From positions 1-11,915 of the forward strand of contig JASIBJ010000382.1 in assembly GCA_030045215.1 (NCBI GenBank): a stretch of DNA of 11,915 nucleotides. The letters run 5' to 3'. This stretch comes from Streptosporangiaceae bacterium. Lineage in GTDB: Bacteria > Actinomycetota > Actinomycetes > Streptosporangiales > Streptosporangiaceae. The notes below the pieces were generated by a model that worked only from the letters and a program-made list of their open reading frames with translations, was not told where the DNA came from and made no database searches. The translations under genes and the position numbers were made by a program. Shown here piece by piece: positions 1 through 6,797 of the stretch; within the stretch, counting starts at the first letter, position 1, and each line of letters starts with the position of its first letter.

Positions 1-793
1 CGTGCCCGGCCGTTACCTGGTACGACGTCGCGTAAAGAACGCCGTCTCGCCAGCCCGTGAGCAGCGCGTTCACTTGCCAGTCGGCCGGAACGCCCTCGAG
101 CTGGAACGCGAACCTGACCGGCGGAGATGCGTCAGGGCCGAACCTGACGCTGTCGGCAAGCCGCAGCGCATCACGCAGGGTGGGGGCGAAAAGTACCGCC
201 CAGCCCCCGCGAGCGTACTGCCAGATGAGCGCTCCCGCCGTCTGGATCCGGAGGCCTGCGCTAGCCCAGTAGGCCGGGTGCCTGTGCACATCGCCGACCA
301 GGCGGCCGAGGGCCTGCGACCCCGCCGATTCGCCGTCCACGTTGCAGATCAGCGCGTGCCCGCTCACCTGGCAGCGGCCCGCTGCGTGCACTATCAACAT
401 CAACTGGGGTCCATAGGGCCTCGGGCCGTACAGCAACAGCTCGTCCTGGCCGAAGAGACCCGTAGCCTGGCTCACGGACGCGCCGCCCGGCAGCCACCCG
501 AACTTGGCGTAGGGCCGAAGCGGGTTGAAGAACCTCGGCGCCGCTGCTACGCCACCAGTCGAGCCGCTGGCCGGCGGCTGCGCGCGGTTCGCTAGGCCGT
601 TGCCGATCACCCCGGTGAGGCCAATTGCCAGCGCGGCGCCCGCCGCGAGCAGGGGGGCACCGGCCGCGGTCAGCCGCTGACGGCGTCGCCGCAGTCGGGC
701 CTGCGAGATCGCCTGGGCGATGCTGACGCGGGCCGGAGGCTGGTCGGTACCGGCCATCTGGTCGAAGGCGTCCCGGATTATTGAATCAAGCAT
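1..793 (-). CDS. Single-pass membrane protein downstream of sigma factor (partial, 3' end missing)
   Basis: An open frame of 264 codons reads leftward from an ATG at 793 and leaves the window without a stop. Residues 1-40 are polar and end in a basic run (RLRRRRQRL). Residues about 42-64 (Ala/Leu/Gly-rich) form one membrane helix. The rest is probably extracytoplasmic, with two cysteines (in GRCQVSG and LICNVDG) that could pair as a disulfide. The ATG overlaps the sigma-factor stop by 8 nt (ATGCTTGA), and a GGGGAG site about 10 nt upstream supports this start. By position and topology it may be a membrane anti-sigma or sensor for the adjacent sigma factor. However, no zinc anti-sigma HxxxCxxC motif is present in the N-terminal part and I do not recognise the extracytoplasmic domain. 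The gene is confident; the role is inferred from context only. Confidence 0.8.
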   Translation of the reverse strand, partial: MLDSIIRDAFDQMAGTDQPPARVSIAQAISQARLRRRRQRLTAAGAPLLAAGAALAIGLTGVIGNGLANRAQPPASGSTGGVAAAPRFFNPLRPYAKFGWLPGGASVSQATGLFGQDELLLYGPRPYGPQLMLIVHAAGRCQVSGHALICNVDGESAGSQALGRLVGDVHRHPAYWASAGLRIQTAGALIWQYARGGWAVLFAPTLRDALRLADSVRFGPDASPPVRFAFQLEGVPADWQVNALLTGWRDGVLYATSYQVTAGH

Positions 794-1334
794 TGCGGGT
801 GATCTCCCCGTGGTTGTGAGTGGCGCGCGACGCGCCGGCATCGGCGTCCGTTGCGGTGCCGAGACTGCGGCGCAGCACCGCCAGTGCCTTGGCGGTCTGG
901 CTCTTGACCGTGCCAGGGGAGCAGCCCAGGACGTTCGCGGTCTGGTCGACGTTCAGGTCGTAGTGATAGCGCAGGACGAGGACGGCGCGCTGGCGGGTCG
1001 GCAGGGCCGCGATCGCGGCCCGCACGTCCAGGGAGCTGTCCTTGTCGGCCTCAGTCGCGGCGGTGTCAGGTGGCTGATCGGTGACGGTTACCCGTGTGGC
1101 CCAGCCCCGCCGCCGCTCGTGCAGGAACTCGCGAACCAAGATGGTGCGGGTGTAGGCGTCGAGGCTGTCGCTGGCGCGGGCCTTGCCCCAGTGCAGATAG
1201 AGCTTGGTGATCGCTGCCTGGACGAGGTCGTCGGCACCGTGCCAGTCATGAGAGAGCAGCAGAGCCAGGCGGCGCATTGCCGGCAGCCGGGCCGCGACGT
1301 ACTCGGTGAACTCCGCGTCCCGCCCGGCACTCAC
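786..1334 (-). CDS. SigE-family (ECF-type) RNA polymerase sigma factor
   Basis: A 182-residue protein with the two-domain layout of extracytoplasmic-function sigma factors. Sigma region 2 spans about 11-76 (includes DWHGADDLVQAAITKLYLHW and the REFLHERRR end). A short acidic linker follows. Region 4 spans about 106-155 with the helix-turn-helix LNVDQTANVLGCSPGTVKSQ. The spacing and the LPTRQRAVLVLRYHYDL segment resemble the actinobacterial SigE-family sigma-70 group. It should direct core RNA polymerase to a small set of promoters. The start is a GTG at 1332-1334 with GGAGAG five nt upstream (1340-1345). Its stop overlaps the next gene's ATG, so the two are translationally coupled, as is usual for a sigma factor and its regulator. 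The specific stimulus cannot be read from the sequence. Confidence 0.92.
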   Translation of the reverse strand: MSAGRDAEFTEYVAARLPAMRRLALLLSHDWHGADDLVQAAITKLYLHWGKARASDSLDAYTRTILVREFLHERRRGWATRVTVTDQPPDTAATEADKDSSLDVRAAIAALPTRQRAVLVLRYHYDLNVDQTANVLGCSPGTVKSQTAKALAVLRRSLGTATDADAGASRATHNHGEITRNA

Positions 1335-1370
1335 GGGGACTCTCCGCGGTCACGATGCGCTCTCACACTG

Positions 1371-1401
1371 CCTATAGGCCACCGGCGGAGCATTCGGTTG
1401 C
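1371..1401 (-). promoter_or_regulatory. Candidate promoter of the sigma-factor gene
   Basis: On the minus strand GCAACC (1396-1401) lies 19 nt before TATAGG (1371-1376), which is about 37 nt before the GTG start. An AAC-containing -35 is typical of ECF-type promoters, so autoregulation is possible. The spacer is longer than usual if TATAGG is the -10, so the assignment is weak. GCAACC lies inside the 3'-end repeat described separately. Confidence 0.25.
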
Positions 1402-1446
1402 CCCGCGGCGGATCACGAGTTTCCGGCGGCCTCATCCTGAAGCCGG
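1381..1446 (-). repeat. 3'-end direct repeat, copy A (end of membrane/spermidine synthase gene)
   Basis: This 66-bp segment matches 4032-4096 in the same orientation at roughly three quarters of positions, with one single-base gap. Shared exact blocks are CATTCGGTTGC with its preceding G (1390-1401) and TTCCGGCGGCCTC (1421-1433). The TGA stop codons fall at the same aligned position (1413-1415 and 4063-4065). The repeat covers the last residues (DEAAGNS here, DEAAGRS in the ligase) and about 30 bp after the stop. Because the similarity continues into noncoding DNA, it is not explained by protein-level selection. Confidence 0.7.
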
Positions 1447-3887
1447 TATCGCAGCGGCCTGCGTGACGCCGCTTCTGCCATCAGCGCAAGGATCAGCAGT
1501 AGCAGCAGGCACGTCACCGCGATGCCGGCCTGCAAGGCAGCCCGCTCGAACTTCGGCTCGCCTTTGCCGCCGGTGCTGAGGTCGCTCAGGAAGAAGTACT
1601 CGGTCAGCGGATGATCGTCGGTGAGCAGCGGGCCGGCGCCGACGAACCGGTTGACCTGGTTGTTCACCAGCCACGTCCGCTTGTGGATGATCGACGGCCA
1701 GTCCGCGGTTGGCGTGGGCGGCCAGTCCGGGGCCCCGGCCAGGTCGGCGCGTGCCTGCTTCGTGCCGAAGATCTTCAGGATGTTGGCGGCGGTGATGTCG
1801 ATTGGCGACAGCGAGCCCATCAGGTACATCCCGAACGGCCGGGGACCTCTGATAACCGTGACGTACCTAAACTCCGAGCGGAACGTCCGGATCAGCAGCT
1901 TGGTGTCGCCATAGCCGAGGAAGGAAGTAAAAATGCCGCCGGGCGCGAGCCTTTGCTTGGCCTCCTGGTAGAACTCCTGGGTCATCAGCACGACCGCTCC
2001 GGCGCTCCAGATCGGCGGCGGTGCATCGACCGTGATCAGGTCATAGCGCTTGTTGGAGAGCCGTACGTAATTCCGGCCGTCGCTGATGATCACCTTGGCC
2101 AGCTTGCTGTGCAGATACCGCTGGGCGTCCGGGTAGAACCAGTGCATCACCGTCGGCACGGTCGGGTCGAGTTCGACCGCGGTGGTGTGCATCCCGAGGA
2201 TGATCGACGAGCGGAACGTCGAGCCCATGCCGAAACAGATGTTCAGCATCGTGGTTGCGTTCGGCCGGGCGGCCTTGGGGATGTAGGCCAGCAATTTCGT
2301 GTCGATGGTCAGCCTCGTGATGCCCTCGCCGTTGAGCAGCAGGTTGCGCGCTCCAGGCTTGCCGCCGACGACGTCGACGGAGGCTACGGGGTCCTCGAAA
2401 TGTGCGGTCTTCTGGTGGGTGGCCGCGACGATCCGCTGGATGTACGTGAGGCGGGCGGCAGGTACGGCGAGCATCAGCAGCAGCACTGCCACCATCGCGA
2501 GCGCGATATACCGCTGCTTCGTGCTCCCGACGGCGAACTTCACGGCCAGGGCGGTGCCGATCGCCGCCTGCAACAGACAGACCGTGATTATCGCGGCGTT
2601 GGTGCCGATGGTCGGGATCAGCACGAAGCCGGCCGTCACGGTGCCTGCCACGCATCCGGCCGTGTTGACCGCGTAGACCAGGCCGACGCCCCGGCTGGCC
2701 TGCTCGGCGCTGTCGACGAACAGCCGGACCGTCATCGGGAACGCATAGCCCAGAATGGCCGTGACCGGGAAGATCGCCAGCGCCGCGTCGGGCAAGCCTG
2801 CCGGACCGTCGAGGTTGCTGACCACCAGCGGCGCTATCGCCAGCGCGCTGGCAATGGCGTACAACGTACCGAGCGTGGCGAGCTGGGGCGTCTGGTCGTT
2901 CTGCCACTCGTAAAAGAGGCTGCCGCAGGCAATGCCGATCAGGAACACGGCGACTACCGTCACGAATACGTAGATGGACGAGCCCGTGCCCTGGAGCATC
3001 ACCCTGGTCCAGAGCACCTCCAGAGCCAGGCTGACGAATCCGGATACCAACGTGACGCCGAGCAGCAACCGCTGGCGCGGCCGCAGCGGCGGCCGCCGCT
3101 TCCTGGCTGGAGGCGCAGGCTGCTCGTCGGCTGCCAGGTTGCCGCCCGTGCGCGGCAGCGTGCGCGAGATGAGCACGGCTCCGCCGCCAGCGCACAGGTT
3201 CAGCGCCACTGCGACGTACGTCGTGCCGAGCAGGCCAAGCAGCTCGATCAGCAGGAAGCCGCTAATTACCGACCCCAGCACCGCACCCAGTGTGTTCAGC
3301 CCGTACAACCGTGCGATCCGCTCGCCCACATCCGGATCCGTCCGCACCAGATGCTTGGTGAGCACCGGCAGCGACATGCCCATCAGCAGCGTCACCGGCG
3401 TCAATGCCACGAACGCCAGCGCGAACCGGATCAGTGCCACCTCAAGCGACGGCAGCGTCAGATAGGCGCTGCGGAACATCGTCGCGACCACATCGAAGGC
3501 CAGCGGCATCAGCAGGGCCAAGCAGCCGACTGCGATCTCAAGGATCCCGTACACAGCCAGCGCTCGACGCAGTCGGGCTCCCACCGCCGAGCCGATCAGT
3601 GCCCCGATTCCGAGGCCGGCCAGGAACGCCGTCACCGTCGTGACAACCGCCTGAGTCGTATCACCGAACACCAGCACCAGGTCCTGTGTCCAGACCACCT
3701 GGTAGATCAGGCCGGCCGCTCCGGAGGCCAGGAAAAGCACGGGTACCAGCGCGTCCAGCCGACGCCGCCCGCTCGGCTGCTCCGAGGCCAAGGGCGTCCC
3801 GCGGATGGTGTCGACGATCGCCGCCTCGGCCTGCCCGCCCTTTGCATCGGCCTGCGTAGGGCGACCGCCCTCTCGCGTCCATCTCAT
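1413..3887 (-). CDS. Fused multi-pass membrane (MFS-like) / spermidine synthase-like protein
   Basis: An 824-residue protein. Residues 1-44 are polar and cytoplasmic. About 45-480 hold roughly a dozen hydrophobic helices in two related halves (about 45-240 and 271-477), separated by a basic Pro/Arg linker. Residues about 495-770 form a methyltransferase-fold domain of the polyamine aminopropyltransferase type: glycine loop CFGMGSTF (551-558), acidic VELDP (571-575), ISDGRNYV (601-608), VDAPPPIWSAG (620-630) and TDDHPLTEYFFL near the end. A last helix (about 785-804) and the tail DEAAGNS follow. This is the architecture of actinobacterial fused MFS/spermidine synthases, whose reaction is mostly uncharacterised. 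The classic GGGDG loop of SpeE is absent, so true spermidine synthesis is doubtful. The start is ATG with GAGGG about 9 nt upstream. It lies 175 bp after the ligase on the same strand. Confidence 0.85.
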   Translation of the reverse strand: MRWTREGGRPTQADAKGGQAEAAIVDTIRGTPLASEQPSGRRRLDALVPVLFLASGAAGLIYQVVWTQDLVLVFGDTTQAVVTTVTAFLAGLGIGALIGSAVGARLRRALAVYGILEIAVGCLALLMPLAFDVVATMFRSAYLTLPSLEVALIRFALAFVALTPVTLLMGMSLPVLTKHLVRTDPDVGERIARLYGLNTLGAVLGSVISGFLLIELLGLLGTTYVAVALNLCAGGGAVLISRTLPRTGGNLAADEQPAPPARKRRPPLRPRQRLLLGVTLVSGFVSLALEVLWTRVMLQGTGSSIYVFVTVVAVFLIGIACGSLFYEWQNDQTPQLATLGTLYAIASALAIAPLVVSNLDGPAGLPDAALAIFPVTAILGYAFPMTVRLFVDSAEQASRGVGLVYAVNTAGCVAGTVTAGFVLIPTIGTNAAIITVCLLQAAIGTALAVKFAVGSTKQRYIALAMVAVLLLMLAVPAARLTYIQRIVAATHQKTAHFEDPVASVDVVGGKPGARNLLLNGEGITRLTIDTKLLAYIPKAARPNATTMLNICFGMGSTFRSSIILGMHTTAVELDPTVPTVMHWFYPDAQRYLHSKLAKVIISDGRNYVRLSNKRYDLITVDAPPPIWSAGAVVLMTQEFYQEAKQRLAPGGIFTSFLGYGDTKLLIRTFRSEFRYVTVIRGPRPFGMYLMGSLSPIDITAANILKIFGTKQARADLAGAPDWPPTPTADWPSIIHKRTWLVNNQVNRFVGAGPLLTDDHPLTEYFFLSDLSTGGKGEPKFERAALQAGIAVTCLLLLLILALMAEAASRRPLRYRLQDEAAGNS

Positions 3888-4031
3888 CGCGCTAGTCCCT
3901 CACCGTGTCCTGGCATCCACTGGGCCCGGTCGCCATCTTCCTACACCAGCCCCAGTTATTCGGGCCTTATTTGGCGAACGGGACTACTCAGCCCATCGGG
4001 TCAGGCCGTCATGGCGCGGGACGAGCACGGT

Positions 4032-4096
4032 ACCGGCCAGGCATTCGGTTGCGCGTGCCCGATCATGACCTTCCGGCGGCCTCGTCGCGGAGCCGG
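4032..4096 (-). repeat. 3'-end direct repeat, copy B (end of aryl-CoA ligase gene)
   Basis: This is the partner of 1381-1446 in direct orientation. It includes the ligase codons for RLRDEAAGRS, the TGA stop and about 30 bp beyond, with the exact blocks GCATTCGGTTGC (4041-4052) and TTCCGGCGGCCTC (4071-4083). Together the copies enclose the whole membrane/spermidine synthase gene. The motif GCAACC (minus strand, 4047-4052) is conserved but no gene start lies close behind it, unlike at copy A. Confidence 0.7.
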
Positions 4097-5679
4097 AACC
4101 GCTGCAGCTTGCCGGTGTTGGTGCGCGGCAGGGTCTGGACGAACTCCACCGCGCGCGGGTACTTGTAGGGAGCGATGCTGGCCTTGACCAGATCCTGCAG
4201 TTCGCGGGCCTTCGCGTCATCTCCGGCCGTGCCCGGCCGCAGCACGACGTAGGCCTTCACGATCTGGCCGCGGGCCTCGTCAGGGATCCCGATCACGCCG
4301 CACTCGGCCACGTCCGGGTGCCCGAGCAGGACCCCTTCGATCTCCGGGCCAGCGATGTTGTAGCCGCTGGAGATGATCATGTCGTCGGATCTGGCTTGGT
4401 ACCAGAAGTAGCCTTCGGCATCCCTGACGTAGGTGTCGCCGGTGATGTTCCAGCCGTCCTGGACATAGGCCTGCTGGCGAGGATCGTTCAGGTACCGGCA
4501 GCCGGTGGGCCCCTTGACCGCGAGCCTGCCCGGTTCGCCGTCGGGCACCTGCTTGCCCTCCTCGTCGAGGACCGTCGCGCGATAGCCAGGGACTTCCTTA
4601 CCGGTGGAACCCGGCCGGATCTCATCGCCGGCCGAGCCGATGAAGATGTGCAGCAGCTCGGTGCTGCCGATGCCGTCGATGATCTTTACGCCGGTCGCGT
4701 CGTAAAAGGCCTGCCAGGTCGGCCTGGGCAGGTGCTCGCCGGCGGACACGGGCTTGCGCAGCCCACGCAACTGGTCAGCCTTTCCGGCTGCCAGCATCGC
4801 CCTGTAGGCCGTCGGTGCCGTCGACACGATCGTGACGCCGAAGGCGGCGATGTGGTCGGCGAGTTCGGCCGGGCTCGCCGTCTCCAGTAGCAACGACGCG
4901 GCGCCGACCCGGAACGGGAATAGCACGACCGCGCCGAGGCCGAAGGTGAACGCGAGCGGAGGGGTGCCCGCGAACAAGTCGTCTGGCCCGGGCCTGAGCA
5001 CGCGGGCGGAGAAGGTATCGGCCACCGCGAGCAAGTCGCGGTGGAAGTGCATGGTCGCCTTGGGGCGACCCGTCGTTCCCGAAGTAAAAGCGATCAGGGC
5101 GACATCATCGGCCGCCGTCGCGACGCTCCTGAACACCGGCGGCTTGCGGTTCGTCAGCGCGGTCAGGTCGGCGGAGTCATCCGCGCCCACGGTGACGATC
5201 CGGACTCCGGGCACCACGGCCAGCTCGTCGGTGAAGCGGTGATCACAGAGCGCCAGGCTCACCCGCGCGATATCGCAGATGGTCGTCAGCTCGGCGGTGC
5301 GCAGCATCGGCATGGTCGTGACCGCGACGCCGCCGGCCTTGAGCACGCCGAACCAGCAGGCGACCAGCCAGGGGTTGTTCGGTCCGCGCAGCAGCACCCT
5401 GTTGCCAGGAATCAGCCCGAGGTCCTCGGTCAGCACCCTCGCCACCTGACTGGCCTTGGCGGCCAGATCGCCGTAGGTCCAGGTGTCGCCAGGGGCCAGC
5501 AGGCAGCGGCGGTCCGCACCGTGAGCAGCGATCGTGGCGTCCAGCAGTTCGTCGGCCGCGTTGAGCCGGGCAGGGTAGCTCAGGTCGGCGAGGCTGAGGT
5601 TGAGGTCGGGCCACTGGCCGGGCGGAGGCAGGTTGTCACGGCAGAACGTGTCGGCATGCGCGGACGGCGAGAGCTGCAT
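4063..5679 (-). CDS. Aryl-CoA ligase, 2-aminobenzoate/benzoate-CoA ligase class
   Basis: A 538-residue adenylate-forming acyl-CoA synthetase. It would activate an aromatic acid with ATP through an acyl-adenylate, then transfer it to CoA. Visible motifs are the P-loop-like FTSGTTGRPKATMH (198-211), the IDGIGSTELLHIF adenine/substrate segment (334-346), TGD with Asp415, the hinge region RSDDMIISSGYNIAGPEIE (430-448) and the catalytic Lys524 in PRTNTGKLQR. The N-terminal DTFCRDNLPPPGQWP and the STELLHIF block are characteristic of benzoate/2-aminobenzoate-CoA ligases rather than phenylacetate or fatty-acid ligases. The start ATG has GGAAGG 7 nt upstream (5687-5692). A longer frame to 5742 is rejected because its TTG lies in the promoter -35. 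With the flavoenzyme at 7756-10266 it probably supplies 2-aminobenzoyl-CoA or salicylyl-CoA; which one cannot be decided from sequence. Confidence 0.9.
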   Translation of the reverse strand: MQLSPSAHADTFCRDNLPPPGQWPDLNLSLADLSYPARLNAADELLDATIAAHGADRRCLLAPGDTWTYGDLAAKASQVARVLTEDLGLIPGNRVLLRGPNNPWLVACWFGVLKAGGVAVTTMPMLRTAELTTICDIARVSLALCDHRFTDELAVVPGVRIVTVGADDSADLTALTNRKPPVFRSVATAADDVALIAFTSGTTGRPKATMHFHRDLLAVADTFSARVLRPGPDDLFAGTPPLAFTFGLGAVVLFPFRVGAASLLLETASPAELADHIAAFGVTIVSTAPTAYRAMLAAGKADQLRGLRKPVSAGEHLPRPTWQAFYDATGVKIIDGIGSTELLHIFIGSAGDEIRPGSTGKEVPGYRATVLDEEGKQVPDGEPGRLAVKGPTGCRYLNDPRQQAYVQDGWNITGDTYVRDAEGYFWYQARSDDMIISSGYNIAGPEIEGVLLGHPDVAECGVIGIPDEARGQIVKAYVVLRPGTAGDDAKARELQDLVKASIAPYKYPRAVEFVQTLPRTNTGKLQRFRLRDEAAGRS

Positions 5680-5714
5680 GACGGGGCCTTCCTCGTGCCA
5701 CCACAACGGTCCCA

Positions 5715-5757
5715 AGTATGCGGTTCCCGTGACGATAGTCAATGAAGCGGCGAATAC
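5715..5757 (-). promoter_or_regulatory. Ligase promoter with candidate PaaX-type operator
   Basis: On the minus strand TTGACT (5737-5742) and CATACT (5715-5720) are separated by 16 nt, placing transcription start near 5708 and leaving a leader of about 30 nt that contains the ribosome binding site. Upstream lies GTATTCGCCGCTTC (5744-5757). GTATTCG and CGCATAC form an inverted repeat (6 of 7 pairs) whose arms are 28 nt apart across the promoter, a plausible repressor site. The arrangement and bases recur at 10306-10346 before the flavoenzyme gene. ATTCGC resembles what I recall of the E. coli PaaX operator core; this was not verified. Confidence 0.6.
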
Positions 5758-5770
5758 ATGCTGGCGGCAC

Positions 5771-5776
5771 TACGTT
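5771..5776 (+). promoter_or_regulatory. Candidate -10 element of the paaX-like gene, implying a leaderless start
   Basis: TACGTT fits the TAnnnT -10 pattern and ends six nt before the GTG at 5783, so transcription would begin at or next to the start codon. No good -35 and no well-spaced ribosome binding site are visible. Leaderless mRNAs are common in actinobacteria. Confidence 0.35.
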
Positions 5777-5782
5777 CTGAGG

Positions 5783-6646
5783 GTGAGCGTTCCCGCCGGC
5801 GACGCGTTCTCGGCCCAGCCGCGAGCGCTGATCGTCACGATCTACGGCCTGTACGCGCGCGACGCGGGCGGCTGGCTCAGTATCTCCGCGCTGATCCGGC
5901 TGATGGCCGAGCTCGGGGCCGACGAGGCCGCGGTACGGTCGGCCACATCCCGGCTCAAGCAGCGTGGCCTGCTGGAGCCCCGGCGACGAGGCGGCGCGGC
6001 CGGCTACGGGCTGACCGAGCACGGGCTGGCGATCCTGGCCGAGGGCGACCTGCGGATCTTCCAGCGGCCGCGGGCGAGCAGCTCGGACGGGTGGCTGCTC
6101 GCGGTATTCAGCGTGCCCGAGGATCAGCGGTCCCGGCGGCATGCCCTGCGCTCCCGGCTAGCCTGGCTCGGATTCGGGTCGGTATCGGCGGGCGTGTGGA
6201 TCGCCCCGGCCCAGCTGGCCGAGGAGACCAGGACCGTGCTGGTGGCGGATGAGCTGGCCGAGTACGTCAGCCTGTTCACCGCCGGCTATCTGGCCTTCGG
6301 GGACATTCGGGATCAGGTCAGCCGGTGGTGGGACCTGGACCGGCTGGAGCAGCTCTACCACGCGTTCATCGACTCCGCGGCGCAGCTGCTGGCAAGGTGG
6401 GAGGCCATCCCCGCTGGGCCGGGTGACCACGGACAGGCGTTCGCGGACTACGTGCGGCTGCTGACGGCGTGGCGGAGGCTGCCCTTCCTGGATCCTGGCC
6501 TCCCGGCTGAGCTGCTCCCTGATGGCTGGCACGGGACGCGGGCGGCGGAGCTATTCACCCGGCTCAGCGGGCTGCTCGCGGGCCCGGCGAGGCAGCACGT
6601 CGACGCGGTCACGGGCCTGGGGCGGGCCGCGACCGAAGACCACTAA
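5783..6646 (+). CDS. PaaX-family transcriptional repressor
   Basis: A 287-residue protein. Residues about 12-75 (PRALIVTIYGLYARDAGGWL through VRSATSRLKQRGLLEPRRRG) form the N-terminal winged helix-turn-helix of PaaX proteins. A wing/linker (YGLTEHG) follows. The C-terminal PaaX domain includes WLLAVFSVPEDQRSRRHALR (104-123), WLGFGSVSAGVWIAP (128-142) and RWWDLDRLEQLYHAFI (181-196). PaaX of the phenylacetate pathway is a repressor released by an aryl-CoA thioester. This one is divergent from an aryl-CoA ligase across about 100 bp, so an aryl-CoA made by that ligase is the likely effector (inference). The GTG is the last start codon before the conserved domain. The frame is open upstream to 5600, but that stretch overlaps the ligase start and its promoter. 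Confidence 0.88.
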   Translation: MSVPAGDAFSAQPRALIVTIYGLYARDAGGWLSISALIRLMAELGADEAAVRSATSRLKQRGLLEPRRRGGAAGYGLTEHGLAILAEGDLRIFQRPRASSSDGWLLAVFSVPEDQRSRRHALRSRLAWLGFGSVSAGVWIAPAQLAEETRTVLVADELAEYVSLFTAGYLAFGDIRDQVSRWWDLDRLEQLYHAFIDSAAQLLARWEAIPAGPGDHGQAFADYVRLLTAWRRLPFLDPGLPAELLPDGWHGTRAAELFTRLSGLLAGPARQHVDAVTGLGRAATEDH

Positions 6647-6797
6647 ACCGGGTACTGCGCACCGTCTCACGAGGTGGGCCGGGAGGTGTAGCGTTGGGCT
6701 AACTGCGGTGAGTTACGGATGGCCTGTTCGGATATGTATGGACATGTTCGTTTTTCCATCGACCGCGGGTAACGGGGATGAGGAACTAGGAGCAAGC
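6647..6797 (+). promoter_or_regulatory. Intergenic region with spaced direct repeat TGTTCG
   Basis: This 151-bp gap precedes the small membrane protein. It contains a local AT-richer patch (about 6724-6758) and two copies of TGTTCG at 6725-6730 and 6745-6750, exactly 20 bp apart (about two helical turns), with GATATGTATGG between them. These could be regulator half-sites around a promoter, but no convincing -35/-10 pair was found. No terminator hairpin with a U-run follows the paaX-like stop. Confidence 0.25.

Noticed and set aside
2..595. Plus-strand open frame at the left edge
   Set aside because: It is antisense to the membrane protein downstream of the sigma factor, which has a start, ribosome binding site, coupling overlap and membrane helix; the plus frame gives an Arg-rich product.
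1611..4187. Plus-strand open frame of 858 codons
   Set aside because: It is antisense to the membrane/spermidine synthase gene, its product is Arg/Gln/His-rich without hydrophobic or domain pattern, and it is explained by GC codon bias leaving the opposite frame open.
5680..5742. Longer ligase start at 5742
   Set aside because: The TTG lies within the -35 hexamer and the extra residues are not typical of the family; ATG at 5679 has a strong, well-spaced ribosome binding site.
5600..5782. Upstream extension of the PaaX-like frame
   Set aside because: It overlaps the ligase start and the shared promoter, and the conserved domain begins just after the GTG at 5783.
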